The notes under the pieces: model-generated
Database searches by the model: none
Told to the model about the DNA's origin: nothing
What the model saw: the letters and a program-made list of their open reading frames with translations, nothing else
Part shown: in pieces, positions 1 to 12,511 of the stretch
How the letters are laid out: each line of letters begins with the position of its first letter
How positions within the stretch are numbered: position 1 is the first letter of the stretch
Program-made: the position numbers and the translations under genes
NCBI GenBank assembly: GCA_032768795.1
Contig: CP136497.1
Span: forward strand, 436,501 to 500,500
Length of the DNA: 64,000 nt
DNA from: Tremella fuciformis
Taxonomy: Eukaryota > Basidiomycota > Tremellomycetes > Tremellales > Tremellaceae
Reading direction: 5' to 3'

Positions 1-418
1 TTGATCTGTGGGGGCAAGAGATGCGATGGATAGATGTTGATTGTCGACCAGGCAGGAGAAGAACAAGGAGAGGGGAGATGAAACGGTGCTACAGGCTTAG
101 CCTTTGCATTGGTTAGGCGGTGCTGATTCGTGCCTGGAATCGCAGGTCCAGGCCAGCCCAACTGACAACTCACAACTCAATCTCGCTCGTGCTCGTTGTC
201 GCGTCGCTCAGTGTGCAGACTGCAGTGTACAGTGAGCAGCTACACTGCGGAGCTGTGCTGTGCTGTGAACGTGGATGTGCGCCGAGGTGGTATGCAGCGG
301 GGAGACAAGAGCTGCACTATAAAAGGCTGAAACGCACGCACGCACAGTGTCCCTGATTTATCCATTGTCACTGCCAACTGTGCACATATGCCCTGATACA
401 ACCCTCTCTCTCTCTTCT
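1..418. other. Left-edge flank, no gene recognised
   Basis: This stretch lies downstream of the Sec7-PH gene's stop codon. It holds a CT-rich tract near 400-420 and a TATAAAAG string at 318-325 on the + strand. I see no credible coding exon or RNA gene in it. Confidence 0.4.
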
Positions 419-3400
419 CTATGCCTCGTCCCCATTCATCACCTTGGCAGACATGGCGGCCGTCAAGAGTCCGGGCTCGCTGTCTCGCCGGTGAAAGCTG
501 GCCGACCTCGTCAGGCTCTTCTCCAACTTCTTCTCGCCCTGCTTCTTGACTCTCTGAGCAATGGCCGCATGCAGCGTCTCGAGGTAGATGCGGATCTTGA
601 ACGCCTCGCGGTGCAGGTACGCAGCTTTGAGTCGGTAGTTTTCCCGCGCCTTTTGGCCGTTCCGCGAGCTCGGCACGTACTGCCCGTCAGCTTAATCCAC
701 ACCTGCCGGCTGTTGATCTCACAGCCCGATTCACGCCCTCCTCCAGGAGGCGGTGCGATTCGACCTCGTCCAGCAGGGTCTGGAGGTACGTCTGGAGCAC
801 CTCCACCTGCGCCTCCTCGTCTAGGGTGCTCGCGATACCCGCGGCCGGGGGAGGGTTCCAGTCACTGAGAACAACCCCTCGGTCACCGGACGGACCACGG
901 CGGTGGTGATGTGCTCCAAGCGTGCCGAACATGCTCGAACTCCTGCTCCGCACACTGGCCCGATCGTCGTCATGTGAGGCCGGGGCGGTGAGGTGGTTCC
1001 ATCCATAGTCAATGTTGGACACGCCACCCTGGAGTGGCGGACGCGTCTTGCGGGCAGCCCAGTAGTTGCAGGTGGCCGTCCATTCCGCGACGAGATCGGC
1101 CGTTCCGCACTGCAACAAGATGATCTCGTCGCCAGGGAGGAGAATGAAGAAGACATTGGGCCGAGAGGACTGGACGTTGAGGTAGTTGGACGTGGTGGAC
1201 ATGGCCAAAGTATGTATGAGCGGGTGATGGTAGATGGCATTGGCGTTGTTCTGCCCGTCAGCTCTCCCTCGACATGCGTCTTATCCCCTCCAGGACTCAC
1301 GAGCCAATTGCCCCCGCCCACACTGCCCATGGCCATAGACATCCCCTTGGACCCCTCGCCAAACGTGAACATGTACAGATCTCCCTGACTCGCCACGCAG
1401 AAGAACTGCTTCCATTCCTTGCGTGTGCTCTTCTTGCCTCCGGCCTCTTGATACTGCTTGCGAGTGAGCAAGCCCTCTTTCGCCCACGGCGCGCCGAGAA
1501 GGGCCAGCTCGTCATCATTCATATCGCTGACCGAGCTGGCCGTAGCGTCCGAGGCAATCGAGGCGGCATCGCCTTCATCATTGTCAGGCCGGGGAGAGTC
1601 GTGACTCCGAGGGTGGACAGACGAGGTGTGCGAATGCGAGTGCTCGTCTCGATGCTCTTTGATAACTGTATGCGAGAGGTTGGATGCGAAACCAAGTGAA
1701 GGCGTGAATGAGGAGTATTGCGTCTGTCCATTAGTCAGAGCTCTCAAACACATGACGAGAGCTCACTTCGCCGATGCTGTTCGTGTAGCTCGGCGTCGGA
1801 CTTAGCCTGCCCTCACTGCCATACTGACTGCCGAACGGCGAGGATCCCAGATTCATACCGCCCATCAGGACACTGCCCCGCTTGAGGGCGTTGATCCTGC
1901 TTCGCTGGCTGGGGCTGCGGATAGTCTTATTCCTCCCCAGTTCGTGTGTGGAGCTGGCAATAGACAGCACTGAGTGCCGATTGTTGATGCCGCCCTTACC
2001 GCCCGCAGCGGCCGACGGGTCAAGCGCAACAGGAAGAAGGATCCTCTCGCTCCGCACCGCAGCGTAGATATCCTTGAGCGCACTCTCGGCATCCGCTTCC
2101 CAGCTCTTCGAGTAAGAGAAAGAGGAGACAGACAAGGTGGAATCCTTCATGCGCGGGTCGAGGTGAAGCTGCGACCTAGATCCGTGCGGGGCATCGTCGT
2201 GTTGTGCCGAGGGTGAGGTGATGACAGGCGCTGAAGCAGAACGTTGAGCGCTTGAGACAGTACCGGGCGCAGCGCCCTTGGTGCGGACAGAGATAGACGA
2301 AGGGTTGACCGAGGTGGAGCTGGAGTAGACACGGAGTGAAGAAGAATCGTCTCGAATCAAGTCGGGAGTCGAGGCGCCGCCGTCGGATGGGAGCGACTCT
2401 TGAATCGCTCGGATGGCATTACGCACAAAGTCGGAGCGCGACATGTGCTTTGACAGCTCGGCAATGTGGAGGTCGGTGTTGAGCATGAGCATGGCCGCCG
2501 TGACGGTGTGCACGACACCCGCCGAGCCGAAAATGGTAGAGGGGTTGCACTCAAAATACCGGGCCGAGAACGCCTCGAGGATACGGTCAATCTCCTGGGA
2601 TTCGGCCTTGAGATGCAACTTCTTGCAGAGATCCCGGAAAGCCTCCACGAGGTTCTGCGACTTCATGTCGAAGTACTGCATGTAGTAGCGTAGGGCAATG
2701 GAGCTGACAGGGCGGCTGGCAATGAGTCGAGTGCCTCTGCAGACAGAAAAGTTCAACTCACGGTCCTCCCAGGAACTCTGCGACCTTTTCGGCGGGCATA
2801 CTAGAGAAATCGTCGTCAAGGAACTCGCAAGCAAGCCGTCGGCCCTTCTCCTCGTCGTCTTCCTCGCCAGGCGCAGCAGTGGGCGTGGTGACAATCTCGT
2901 CCTCGTCGCGAGAGGCGGCAACATCATATGTACGCGGGCTCTGCTTGCCCCAGGCATATCCGCCATGCTTAACAGTCTCGGACTCGGTCAAGATTGTTGG
3001 CGGGTCTTCGAGTCGCGAGATAGCATTTACCAAGCGAATAGTCCCAGGCGTCAGCGGCGAGTCGACCTTGGCCTTGATCGTAGCATCCGGGTCTTGGAGA
3101 GGCGGACCAAAGTCGGCAGCTGTGACCTGCAGGGGCGGGGCTAGATCGACCGAGGAGCGAGGTTGCTGCCCATCGGCTGAAGGTGGGTCGGACGAAGCTT
3201 TCGTCCGAGCTGAGAGGTCTGCGATCGGCAGAGGTGATCTGGAGGGTAGAGAAGAGGTACGAGTGCCGGGAATGGGCGATGCGGACTGGCTGAGTCGAGG
3301 CGATGGCGACAAAGCCTGGCGCTTCTCTGCTTCATCGGAGTTGGATCGTCCCAATTCAGTTAAAGCTTTTGCACGAGTACTGTCGGCAGCGATCTCCAGA

Positions 3401-5449
3401 GACCGCGTCCGATCTTCCTGGTCTCGTTTCTTCTGCCTCACACTATCAGGCGGTAGTCCCAGCTCTCGAGCTGGGTCAGACTGGCCAATCCCGTCGAACG
3501 CGCCTTCCACATCCCGCTTGAAAGACGCCAGACCAGCCGGCCCAGGCGACTGATGCGGGGTAGGCAGAGAGGGAGCCTGATCGGCGGAGGGAGCATCCTC
3601 AAAGATGGTGTCTGCAGGTTGTCGTATATGACCTGAGCGCCTCGCTTCTGTACCTCTGACTGTCCCGGCAGACGAAGGGGCGTCCGGTTGTACAGGCGGT
3701 AAAGGCTTGTCTGTGCTCAACATCGAGCTGCCAGATGAGACGCGCTTGCCGTCGACGGTCGCCTGAGAGTCGCGCTTGGAGAATTGGGAGCCGGTGGTAC
3801 CGGCAGAAGTGTGCGGGCGTGCGTGAGGAGAAGACGGCTTGACATCGCCAAAGACGTCTTGTGGCATCGGTTTGGGCGGTACGACCTCTCTGGCATATCC
3901 CGGTGGGAGCGGCGGTACAGGAGGGTGATCTGGAGTCGAGGATGAGGAAGAAGAGGGGGCAGTCTCTTTGGGTGTCGAGCCGAACATGCGCCCAAAGACA
4001 CCTTTGGCTTTGGAGCGCATACTCTTGAATCCTTCGTCTGACTGCTGACTCCTGCGCCCCGTGACGGTGGAGACGGCGCTCGTGCTGCTCTGCCGCTCCC
4101 ACCTGTCGTCTGAGCCAGCTGCGGAGGGGTGGGAGGTCGAGCTGTAGCTGAGAGCACGGGAGGATCCAGGACTGCGCGTGATGGACGTTGTGGATATGCT
4201 GGCGGGGTTCGGCGATCCGAACGAGCTCCTCGTGGTGGACGGCCCGGCTGTCTGCGGCCGTCTGCTGCCCGTGGGCGATTTGATTGAAGGCGCATTGCGG
4301 CTGGCGGCAGCCGCAGTCGTCGGGCCAGGCTGAATAGAGGGAGGGGCAGGGGGCGGGGCAGGCTCGATGGAGTATGCGGACGAGGCGGGCCGAGCGGCGG
4401 TCATGGAGGACATGTTGGAAGCCTGCGAGGCCGAGGGAGGGAGGGTGGAAGGAACGGGCTTCTTGGCCTCTTTGGCACGACGAACAAGCGTCGCCAGGTC
4501 GGGCGAAGAGGCAGTCCCCGGCGAGCGGAAGATCGACTTGCGCGTCTTGGGCGGCGGGACGGGGTTCTTGGCCTTGATCTCGGCTGGCAATCAGCACGTG
4601 TACCCTCAACGTTGTCGTGGGAAGGAGGAGAGACTGACCATCAAGACCCAAAGCCTGCTTCTCCTTTCTCTGGCGTATCTTGCTCGGCGTCCCCTCGCTA
4701 CTCGCCACGCTGCCCGTGGTCATCTCGCTGCCCCTCCTCCCGACCGTGCCGCTCGTCCTGCCCGTTCTGACACTCGTGACGGTACCAATGGTGCTCGGTG
4801 TGGGCGGTATCACACCGATCCCACTTCCTCTACGAGCACCGCTGATCGGCGAGCCCGGCTCGGCATCACGCTCAGGCGTCTGGGTGACTGTCGGGCTGAA
4901 GCCCCCAGTGAGGCGCTTGGGCGTATACCGCCCGGCGTACGTCTCGACGATGCCTAAACCGCGCAGGTCGTCGTCAAACGACCGCTTCTCGATGGTCTGC
5001 GGGGCGTCGTACTCGTCCACCGGGACGCGGGGCGTGGTGGAGATCGCAGGCGGGGGCCTCGCTCGCCCAGACGCCAAGCTGTAGCTCGTGCTGGCGCTCC
5101 CTCGGCGCCCTTCAGGCGGTACGCCAGGCGAAGCAGCCGACGCCGATGCGCGGCGGGAAGAGGAGGCCGAAGCGGGAGCGAAGGGATGGCCTTCCGGCAC
5201 GCGCATGGCGCTGCCGAACGCTGCCTCGTCCAGCGTCGTCTCTTCAGGCAGGGAGCTGGAGGCGGTGAGGTAGGTCGTCTTGCCCGGCGCCAGGAGCGCA
5301 GCTTCGAACGTCGCCTCGAGGTCCTGCTTGGAGCGCTGCGACCGCTGTGACGAAGTGGACGGGCGCGGCTGGGCGGGAGCGGACGATGAGGACGACGAGG
5401 ACGCAGCGGCAGGGGGGACGGGTGAGCGCCGGCCAAGTAGCGAAGTCAT
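419..5449 (-). CDS. Sec7-PH domain Arf guanine-nucleotide exchange factor
   Basis: Predicted Arf-GTPase activator of Golgi/endosomal membranes, domain order resembling yeast Syt1. Six exons: 419-679, 723-1250, 1301-1723, 1767-2715, 2762-4583, 4639-5449; introns of 43-55 bp; the frame closes at 1,597 aa. The first 840 residues are Ser/Pro-rich and low complexity. The Sec7 domain (about 840-1010) is recognised from EFLGGP before the second intron, then LKAESQEIDRILEAFSARY, which keeps the glutamate equivalent to the family's catalytic glutamic finger, and MLNTDLH. A PH domain follows (about 1265-1400: KEGLLTRKQ, WKQFFCVASQGDLYMF, LLQCGTADLVAEW). The C terminus is helical and ends in a basic stretch. 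The start is the first ATG of the long N-terminal exon. Identity as a Sec7-PH exchange factor is firm; the exact subfamily is inferred. Confidence 0.88.
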
Positions 5450-6115
5450 GGTGGTCGAGCGTGCGCGCGGGCCGGTCGACAGGCCCGCGAGGGTCCGTGG
5501 CCGAATAGGCGGGCTGGCTGGCCGGCTGGCCGGCGGGTGTGGTTCGGTCTGGTCTGCCTTGGGAAAGAGGCTAGATGCGGGGGAGAGACATGAGACTGTC
5601 TGTGATCACCTGATGATGAGGTGAGATGGTGGTCGACAAGGGGAAAGAGTGATCGAGGCCACTTGGCTGCTGGAATGTGAGATTGAGATCCCTTTTCTTT
5701 CCTTTCCTTTCTCTCTTGCTGATCGTCTCTCTCTTCCTGGAACGAAACAAATGGTATGACGAGAGGTCTCCGTGTCGTCTCCGTGTCGTCGCTGCTGCGT
5801 AATGTAACTACCTAAATGAGCAGGAAGGCCTGACCAGGGCCGGGGAGGTGCCGGGAGATGGACGAGATGAAAGTCAAAGAGAGACTCCGAGGCACGTGGC
5901 GCTTTCTTGTCCTGTCTCCTGTTTCCTTGCTTCCACCCTCGATAAGAAGCTTCGGCCAGACATAGCCAGGAGAGGGGTATGCATGACCGCATGAACATGA
6001 ACAGGTATGATCTCCACTCGCTTCGCCTGCATGTATGAACAAGAACGACCAAACGGTATTTCCTCGGCAAGTATAGACACTCCTCAACGGGCCACATGAC
6101 TCACAAACTCCTCGT
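5450..6115. other. Intergenic: 5' region of Sec7 gene, 3' region of SET gene
   Basis: Both neighbours are on the minus strand, so this 666-bp gap is the promoter/5' UTR side of the Sec7-PH gene and the terminator side of the SET gene. I found no convincing ORF, RNA gene or repeat. Confidence 0.4.
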
Positions 6116-9100
6116 CTAGGTGGTGTATCGCGGCCTCTTCCTCTGAGCCCCGCTGCCGCCCACCTCATAGTCGCTCTGTAGCGCCGCAAAGTTGATGCCC
6201 TTCTTCCTCCTTGGTGGCAGCTCCTCGTTAGGGTTGAACGCCTTGGTTGGCGTCTGGTCGTACGGGACGTAAGCCCAACCCATCGGAGCACCGTTTCGCG
6301 CCTTGATGGCTTTGCGCTTGCTGGTCAGGTGGGCGTCGTCTGTTGTAGTTGTAGAGCTTGGGGTCGGCGCTGGCTGGGCATACGCTGTCGGTGGTGCCGG
6401 ATAAGCTGGGGCGGCAGGCACTGTGATGGCCTCTTGGACGGTGACCTGAACGGCCGGCACCATCTGCGGCTGGGGCTGGGGTTGAGGGTCCTGCTCGACT
6501 TCAGGAATTGGCTTCTGTTCCTCCACGGGAGCATCCGTGCTCGCAGCGACCGTGTCCACGATTGCCGGCGGGGCAGATTCCTGTACGGGCTCGGTTGGCA
6601 CCTGCACAGGCTCGATTGGCTCAGCGACACGGACAAAAGTTTGTTCGACAGTCTCGATTGCGGGCTGCGTCACCTGAACACTGATTAAGACCTCCTCTGT
6701 CGCTGCGTTGTCTACCACGGAAGGTTCGATGGACTGGACTGTAGGCGGTACTTGAAGGGGAACAACGGGCTCTTGGGCGACGACCGCGACTACTTGCTCG
6801 GGGACAGGGGTTGCCTGGCGAGGAGCAGGAATGGGCTCCACCATAGGGGCCGGGGTCGGGGTCTCGTCCATCTTCGCTTCGATCTCAGGCGTCTCGACAG
6901 CTTCGGTGACATCCTGCGTGCCAGAGCCAGAAGCGACTTGAGCGGGAGGGATACTGGGGAATCCAGGTTGAGGGTAAGAGAGCGTGACCGTTTCCGAGAT
7001 TTCTGTCCTGAAACCTTCCTTGTCGAACGTCCTGAAAGTCATGGCCGTGTTTCCGCCCTTGTGCTGATTCGCAGGTGCAGGCTCGACCATAAACCTGCCA
7101 AATTGGTCGAAAATAGCTTGAGGACCCGGTCCAGCGGTGACCGTGGTGGTAGTGCCGTCAGCCTTCTTCCTCACGTAGCCTCGGTTTGATTTGAGGTTCA
7201 TCGAGAGGTTTGTCGGGATGATGGGTATACCATTCGTGCTGCCTTCGGGCAAAATACCGAACTCCTTGATCATGTTCAACATCCAGACCTTGCCTCGTCG
7301 GCGCTTCATGCGCTCCTCTTCCCATTGCTGCAATGTCCTTGGGGTCTCGCCGGCTTTCTTGCGCAGCCATTCGGCCCAGCCGGAAATGCGAGGCTTGCGA
7401 TTTTCGTCATCGCCAGCGTCCGTGGCGTTGCCGGGCACAGGCGGTGTGTTGGGAAGTCGCTTGCGTACTTCCACCTTTTCGGCAGTGCCGGGTATCCAGT
7501 GTGGGTCGTTCTGGGCGGTAGGACGGAAAGGTCGGGAGGGGAACGCTGAGGGAGCTGACATGCGACCCTTCTTCTTCCTGCCAAAGGCAGCTTCGGATGC
7601 GGTGTCCATCGTGTCGTGATGCCGGTAGTATCCATCTTCAGGAATGAAGTCTGGGTCTCTCTCATCTCCCGAAGACATCGGACTGCGCGATAGTCCTCGC
7701 ACTGGGGACCGAGTGCTGAAGTCGATCTCTGTCTCCCCATACATGCCGTGGCTTGAGGTTACCGAGCCCTTGCGGCCAGACGGGCCGCCTTGACTCGAGT
7801 TAGATCCCGACAGCACAGGCGATTGCTCGGCGCCAGGCAGCATGCGCCGAAGAGGCCCGGTTGTGAATGGCGGGAAGGGTGTTGGCCACACAGGTATATT
7901 GGCAGAAAAAGCTGGGGTACTGAAGTGAGGGGGAGGATGCACCATTCGGCCGAGGTCGCGTTGCGTAGCAGGTGCCGGAGAGGGCCCGGTGGCTGCCCAG
8001 CTATTCGCAAAATTGTCGCGACGGTCGTTGAGAGAGTCTGTCTGTTCGTGGAATGGACGATGAGCAGGCGGAGCGGGACCTTGCTGAGGATTGCCCGTCG
8101 CTGATCGAGGACCGGAAGATTGCCAAAAGTGGCGCACAGGCTGCCCGGAATAGGGCTGATGAGAAGCTGGGAGCAAATGGGCAGGCGGCGCGGTCGGAGG
8201 CGCTGTCGGCAGAAGACCGTGAGTGAAGTCAAGGCGATGGGGAGGCGGGATGTGTGGCGACATGGCAGCGCTCTGCCCCAAGCTCGTCCCAGGGGGCGTG
8301 GGAAGCAGGACTGGTGCCTCAGACAAGCGCTCGACTTGACGGGCAGGAGTTGAGGTGGAAGCAGAAGGCTGAGCTTGAGCAGCAGCAGCGCGAGCTGCCG
8401 CCAGAGCCTCTGACCGAGCAAACGGCGAATCAGCGTGGATCTGCCTCTGTCGTCGGGACGAAGGCCCGGCGGCGTTTGCGTCATCAATGACCTTTGAACC
8501 GATAGCCAGCGCCTTAGGCTTGAACTTCTGTGCGAGTGGCGATGCTTTCGGGAATCGCCGAGGTTTCATGGGCTTGATACTGGCCTTGCGCACGGCCGAC
8601 TTTGCGGCATTTCTAGCCCGTGCGTTAAGGGCTTTGGCCGCCAGCGCGGCCTCCTTGGCTTTCAGGTCGGCTGCAAGTTCGCGAGCGGACTTCTCTCCCG
8701 CTTTGCGGCTGAGGAAACCGACGCAGTTGGGCGCGCCGCATTCGCACTTGACCCGCAAATCGTTTGTCGCGGGAACGCCGAACGACTCAAAGTTGTAATC
8801 GTAGAACAACTAATCTCAGCCAAGCCTTGAGATACGGTGTCCTCCTACCTCTTCGCCTTTCTTGATATCGCGGATGGCCCACATACCAACTTCGTACTCT
8901 TCCAGACCGTCACCAAGAGTCTGATACTTTCTCACCTCGAGATTGGGTGAACAACCGTGATTGATGAAGCGGGCTTCGTTGCCACGAAGACCCTTTCGCG
9001 TCAGTCCAGGTATGAGGTGTTGTGGATAAGCTTAAGCTCACAGCATCAATCACCTCATCTTGGTCATACGCAAGCGCATAGAAGTTCTTGTCGCCGCAAT

Positions 9101-10961
9101 ATTCGTTGCGAATTCGGTCAAAGAAAGTGCTACACGTCAGACATGCTCAGCAAATTTTTTCGTCGACATCGAACTGACTTCATGTTGATCACCTGTCAAC
9201 ATCAGCTTCATTTCATGGTCGCTGACGCAAGAGACTTACCTCGCCGCGATAATCTATGACAAACTGGCCCTCTTTGATGTTCTCCATCGCCACAAGACCG
9301 AAGCCACGAGCCCCGGTCTGGGCAATCAGCTTGAACAATTAGAACAATGAAAAGTCTCACGAAAAGGATCTTCGTGTTAGGTCGAGCACGCTTAGACAAG
9401 CTTTTGTTGGTGCAGGCGTCACCGGCTGGACAGTCTTTGCCGCAGAGGTAGCTCATGATACGGTTGATACAGTTGTCGCCGCAACCGCTTGACGGATCGC
9501 ACCGGCAAATGGCCTTGTGCTCTGAAACGAATCGCGCGCGCTCCGGAAAGATATCTTCTGTCAATGGACCAGTCAAGGATGCTGCTTTTGACGTGTCAAC
9601 TCACTATTTCGGATCTTCTGATACTGCGCGGGTCGTTTCTTATCGTTAAGCGAGCCATGCTCGGCTTCCCACGCAATATTGTAAGGAAGTACAAAGTCGT
9701 GCTCTCGACCGAAGAAATGTTGCTCGCCGTAGTCGTAAGGCAAAGGAGGGAACGTGAGCCTCTCGCTGGAAGGCGCCGGGGCAGGTGCCAGAGCACGAGG
9801 CTTGCGGCCCCTCTTGGCGGGCTGCGATGCAGACTGATTTTGATGTTGTTGCAGAACCTTGTTGATGTACTTGTTGGGTGACACGGCATTTTCGTCTTGG
9901 CAGTACAAGCCGGCAGACATGTAGTCTTTCTTTCTGCGAAGTGGGTCGTTTGCCGGCTTCTTGCCGGTCGGGAACCCCGCGAGTGGCCTCCCAGGGACCG
10001 AGGAGGGACCGGGAAGCGATGACGCGCCAACAAGTGCGTCAACCGCGTCCTCGTCGCTGTCGGTTTCGCGGGAAAGATCGATAGTATCCGACAAGTGGGC
10101 TTTGCGTTTACCTTTTCCTTTCTGTTGAGCGAGAGGAAGGGATTGCGGACCAGTGGCAGTACCGTCGAGGTTGCCGGCGGTGACGGCGGCGGCTTCGCCC
10201 GATTCTTTGGCGGCACGCATACGGAGCAGTTTCTGGCGCCTGACTTCGCGCATATGAGCCATTCGAGCGTTGATTTCTTCAGGAGTGCCGTGAACTTTGC
10301 GTTTCTTACCAGCTGTCTTTTTGTTGGTCGATCCGGGAGGGCGACCGCGGGGCCTACCAACCTTTTTCATGGTCGGCGCTGCTTGGCCATAAATGCGCGT
10401 TGGGGGCCTCCCTCGAGGCCGGCCGCGCTGACCTTTTGGGCGCACACCTCCAGGCGCATCGATCGGGACGGCGGACGCGCCATTGGCGTCGCCGAGGGCG
10501 GCGGTGAATTTTTTGCCGATCAGTGCGGATGCGTGTGCGTCTGTGCCAGCGGCGGAAGCGCCGATCGCAGGCGTTGCGGTCGTGTCGACGTCTGCCTTGC
10601 CCATGTCGCGCCGAAGTGACTTTGCCTCGCGATTCGTCTTGGGGTCTATGGCTTTCGGCGCGTCCAGGGCGGCGAGGACGGTCTGGCTGCTCGGACCGTA
10701 GGCGTGCGTCGGCTGCGGACGCGGCAGGTTGAAGGTAATGTTGGACGAGAAGAAGGATCGTTTACCTTTTTTGCCACCGTTTGCGGCTGCGCTGGCGGGA
10801 GTGGATTGCGCGCCATTGACGGAAGAAGACGCGCTGGGGACGTTGCTCGCGCCCAGCTTGAGGGACGGGAGGGGAGATGCAACATCGTCGGCATCGCCGG
10901 GCGCGGTCGGACCTACGGATGCCCCGTGGGGACTGGGATGCGCGGGCGCCTCGATCCGCAT
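6116..10961 (-). CDS. ASH1-like SET-domain histone methyltransferase
   Basis: Likely histone H3 lysine methyltransferase of the ASH1/SET2 branch (H3K36 expected for the family). Exons: 6116-8809, 8849-8992, 9042-9129, 9179-9192, 9240-9317, 9361-9557, 9605-10961, giving 1,523 aa; one exon is only 14 nt. Residues about 170-200 hold AT-hook-like GRPRGRPP repeats. An AWS domain follows at about 455-515 (ICRC, GCGDNCINR, CGKDCPAG). The SET domain (about 517-640) shows TGARGFGLVA, FVIDYRGE, RFINHGCSPN and ELFYDYNFE. A post-SET cluster, CECGAPNC, binds the last zinc. The long C-terminal tail is Pro/Glu/Val-rich and I see no SRI or WW domain, which argues for ASH1-like rather than SET2. Start is the ATG at 10961; an in-frame extension upstream lacks family support. 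Confidence 0.87.
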
Positions 10962-12511
10962 TATACTACGATCATGCACGTCTACGACTGGTGGGAAGGG
11001 AGGTGGGGAGCTATGTGCGACTGTGACAAGAGGCAAGATCAAGAAGGGGGATGGACGGCAAGAGGTGGAATTCAAAGTTGTAGAGAGAAATGATCAAAGT
11101 GAGAGACAAGGAGGAAGGAGGGGGGACAGTGGGGGAAAGAGAGAGGGGAGAGCGCACGCACGCACCCGAGCGCGCGGGCAGGAACAACCGAGCGCAAATT
11201 AGAAAACGCCGAGGGTGTGGCGAATCTAAAAGGGGTTATTTCCGTGGGTGGATTACGGGGTCCCTTTACCCTTTTTCTTTCCTAATCCCTACTGTAACTA
11301 ATCCTTAAAACCCCTTAGTCCGTGCATGACTCCACTCCTACGAGACAGAGAGAAATACAAATCGCACCACCTGCTCAGACGAGCGAGACAAGCGAGGACG
11401 TGAGACACACGGCAGCAGGAGCCGCTTTCAGCAAGTGCGACCGCAAACAAGCGCCCGATCGCATAGTACGAATGGATGCCTTTTGATCTGAAACCGAGCC
11501 GACTCGAGACGCGCCGAGAATCCCGTCTCGGCCTCGCCTCCGTTAAAGGCCGTCATCTTACGCGCGGACGCGCTCCTCCGGGCTGGCCGATCGAGAAAAA
11601 GGCCGAACATGGCCGAGAGGTCAACCAGGAGGACGTTGAGGGCACTGCATGGCATGGAGTGGCGTGGCAGTGCATGCGCGAGCGTCAGAGCGCTGGTCAA
11701 TGCTGTGCTCCGAGCATTCGTGCGATGCCGTGGCTGACACCGGGCTCTCTCCTCCCTCTCTCTCTGCGATGGTACGATTTGAGGGAGGGTTTGGGTGAGC
11801 GTTTCAGTGAATGCTGTCTGAACACACTGGAGCAGCTATCTTAACATACTTGTGCAGCTGTCTGGACACACTTGAACCCGCGCAGGAATGTCTCGATCGA
11901 CCTCTCCGTCAGGACATTGTCAGCAGAGCGCATAGACTTGCCGAGGCAGAGACGAAATCAGCAAGAGCTTGCGCGGCGGCATTCCACGCAACCAGCACTA
12001 CTTGCCCCGTCCTGCTCTTCCCTTACAATAGCACTGATATTGACTGGAACGCTACGAGTGCCTTGTCAAGACGTCGTAGACGATATGGACGGCAGTTTGC
12101 AGTCTGAACAGCGGGTGACACAATCCGACAATTGTAGATTCGTTACGCCAGCAAATGCTCCTGAGTAGCCGTTGTCTCGAGCGACCGTGCTCTGATCCTG
12201 AAATGGAGGCTCACGTTGGTCGACACTGGCTACTGAACCAGTCACTAGCGCAAGCAATAGGCGAATGGGGTCTCGTGGGAGGCAACACTCGCTTGTCTCT
12301 TCCTTTCGCTTACACTACGAGCTAGTCGTAGCGAGGCTCACTGTGCTCGTCGAAGAGTTCCAGAGTCCTCTCTTCGGTTCACACCATCCTGTTTGCAGAT
12401 CGGCAGCACAGTGGACGGGGACATTTGAGCACGGTCTACGCGCGCCGACCACGCAAAGTGTTCGCGAGCACGACACAGATACATCCCAATCTACCCCATA
12501 ATCTACTCTGT
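10962..12511. other. Intergenic region, no gene supported
   Basis: A 1.55-kb gap upstream of the SET gene and downstream of the J-protein gene. Short ORFs occur on both strands (for example 11811-12107) but show no motif or splice pattern I can defend. It may contain a long 5' UTR or an unrecognised non-coding transcript. Confidence 0.35.

Noticed and set aside
318..325. TATAAAAG on the + strand as a promoter
   Set aside because: No plus-strand gene follows; the open frame downstream is the complement of Sec7-PH coding exons.
11811..12107. Possible small protein gene in the SET/J-protein gap
   Set aside because: No motif, no conserved-looking composition and no splice support; overlapping frames are equally open.
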